From: Arabidopsis thaliana
Taxonomy: Eukaryota; Streptophyta; Magnoliopsida; Brassicales; Brassicaceae
Assembly: GCF_000001735.4 (NCBI RefSeq)
Contig: NC_003070.9
Span: 16,787,971-16,851,970, forward strand
Length of the DNA stretch: 64,000 nucleotides
Reading direction: 5' to 3'
This document shows positions 63,360 to 64,000 of the stretch, piece by piece (position 1 is the first letter of the stretch; each line of letters starts with the position of its first letter). The notes under the pieces are model-generated. The model did no database searches. It was not told where the DNA came from and worked only from the letters and a program-made list of their open reading frames with translations. Position numbers and translations under genes: made by a program.

Positions 63360-64000
63360 TTAATATCCACATGATGATGAAGAGGGATTTGCCAGGTAGG
63401 ATTTTCTAAGATTAGCTTTGCTTTTGTGAGTTTTCTTGTAATGTTTTGTCATTTTCCTGGTTTGGTTGTCCATCACTAGTTTTTTTTGTTTGTTTAATGT
63501 GAAAATAATGTATATGTTATTTGTGCTATGGTATTTATTGTATAAAGAAAAGATAGATTTAAAAGAGTGATTAAGTGTAGAAAAATGAGGAAACATCTAT
63601 TTTAGAGAGATAGTAGTTAAAATACCCAAATTTATTCAAACTAAATTGAGTTTCATTGTCCAAAAACAATATTTTTGGGATTGGCATTTGAGATAATTTG
63701 AAGTTGTTGACCAAACAGAGTATTAAGTTACATTTTGAATCTTACATTATTTAGGATATCTTTGTTAAATTATTGTATTATGTTTTGGTTGATTCATTTA
63801 ATATGTGAAAACCTTATACTAAACTAAAAATATATTATACTAATTTACTATGTAAACTCAAATTTGAGATAAATTGGATTTTAGACTTTTTGGTTATTAT
63901 CTCGTGCTAAGATGGTTTTCTCAGTCGTGTTGAGAATCATGGGATCTAAAGCAAGTACAAGAAACATGATCTATGGTAATTGAAAAAAAAAATGATTATA
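63360..64000. other. Upstream intergenic region
   Basis: AT-rich. A minus-strand frame (63360-63596) ends with a short basic peptide starting MDNQTRKMTKHYKK that I do not recognise; it is too short to call. Otherwise nothing. Confidence 0.4.

Noticed and set aside
63360..63596. Small minus-strand frame upstream of CAO
   Set aside because: The N-terminal part is AT-rich noise and the remaining 37 residues match nothing I know. It stays as a note, not a gene.

Overview
The window is plant nuclear DNA and reads as Arabidopsis thaliana or a very close relative. The introns are short with GT-AG borders, the intergenic DNA is very AT-rich, and seven spliced genes rebuild to full-length plant proteins. 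Rebuilt lengths (357, 484, 435, 406, 464 and 536 residues) and gene order fit, from memory, the A. thaliana chromosome 1 run from about At1g44130 to At1g44446. No database search was possible, so species and locus names are recognition, not proof.

Layout. 1-1348: 5' part of a secreted aspartyl protease (minus). 3.1-6.4 kb: a transposon cluster (MITE hosting a LINE and a Helitron, a second LINE, a MULE-like inverted-repeat element). 7.1-8.3 kb: a DnaJ-family protein without a J domain (plus), convergent with ALDH3H1 (minus, 8.6-12.1 kb). 12-20 kb: gene-poor DNA with Helitrons. 20.3-22.4 kb: a secreted M20 aminoacylase-like peptidase (minus). 23.8-24.6 kb: a long imperfect foldback. 25.7-26.8 and 33.1-33.8 kb: two secreted ECA1/prolamin-like cysteine proteins (minus) that share their ends but carry unrelated proline-rich centres. 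Between and after them lie MITEs, a neprosin-family exon relic, an ALAD relic and several Helitrons, some exactly abutting. 41.5-42.6 kb: a second MULE-like element. 43.0-45.9 kb: HEMB2, an ALAD paralogue (plus). 46.8-50.2 kb: ILL6 (minus). 52.7-56.6 kb: a 4-kb non-coding element with terminal inverted repeats and GTAC-rich tandem repeats. 58.8-59.4 kb: a LINE remnant. 59.8-60.1 kb: a small zinc-ribbon protein (plus). 60.7-63.2 kb: CAO, chlorophyllide a oxygenase (minus).

The genes form no operon or obvious cluster. Two touch tetrapyrrole metabolism: CAO makes chlorophyll b, and HEMB2 belongs to the family that makes porphobilinogen but has lost a metal-site residue and part of the active-site lid region. 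ILL6 and ALDH3H1 are hormone- and stress-related enzymes, and both, like CAO, have CACGTG boxes upstream. The strongest leads are the 0.9-kb foldback, the ECA1-like pair with exchanged centres, the eroded HEMB2 and its nearby relic, and the uncharacterised 4-kb inverted-repeat element.
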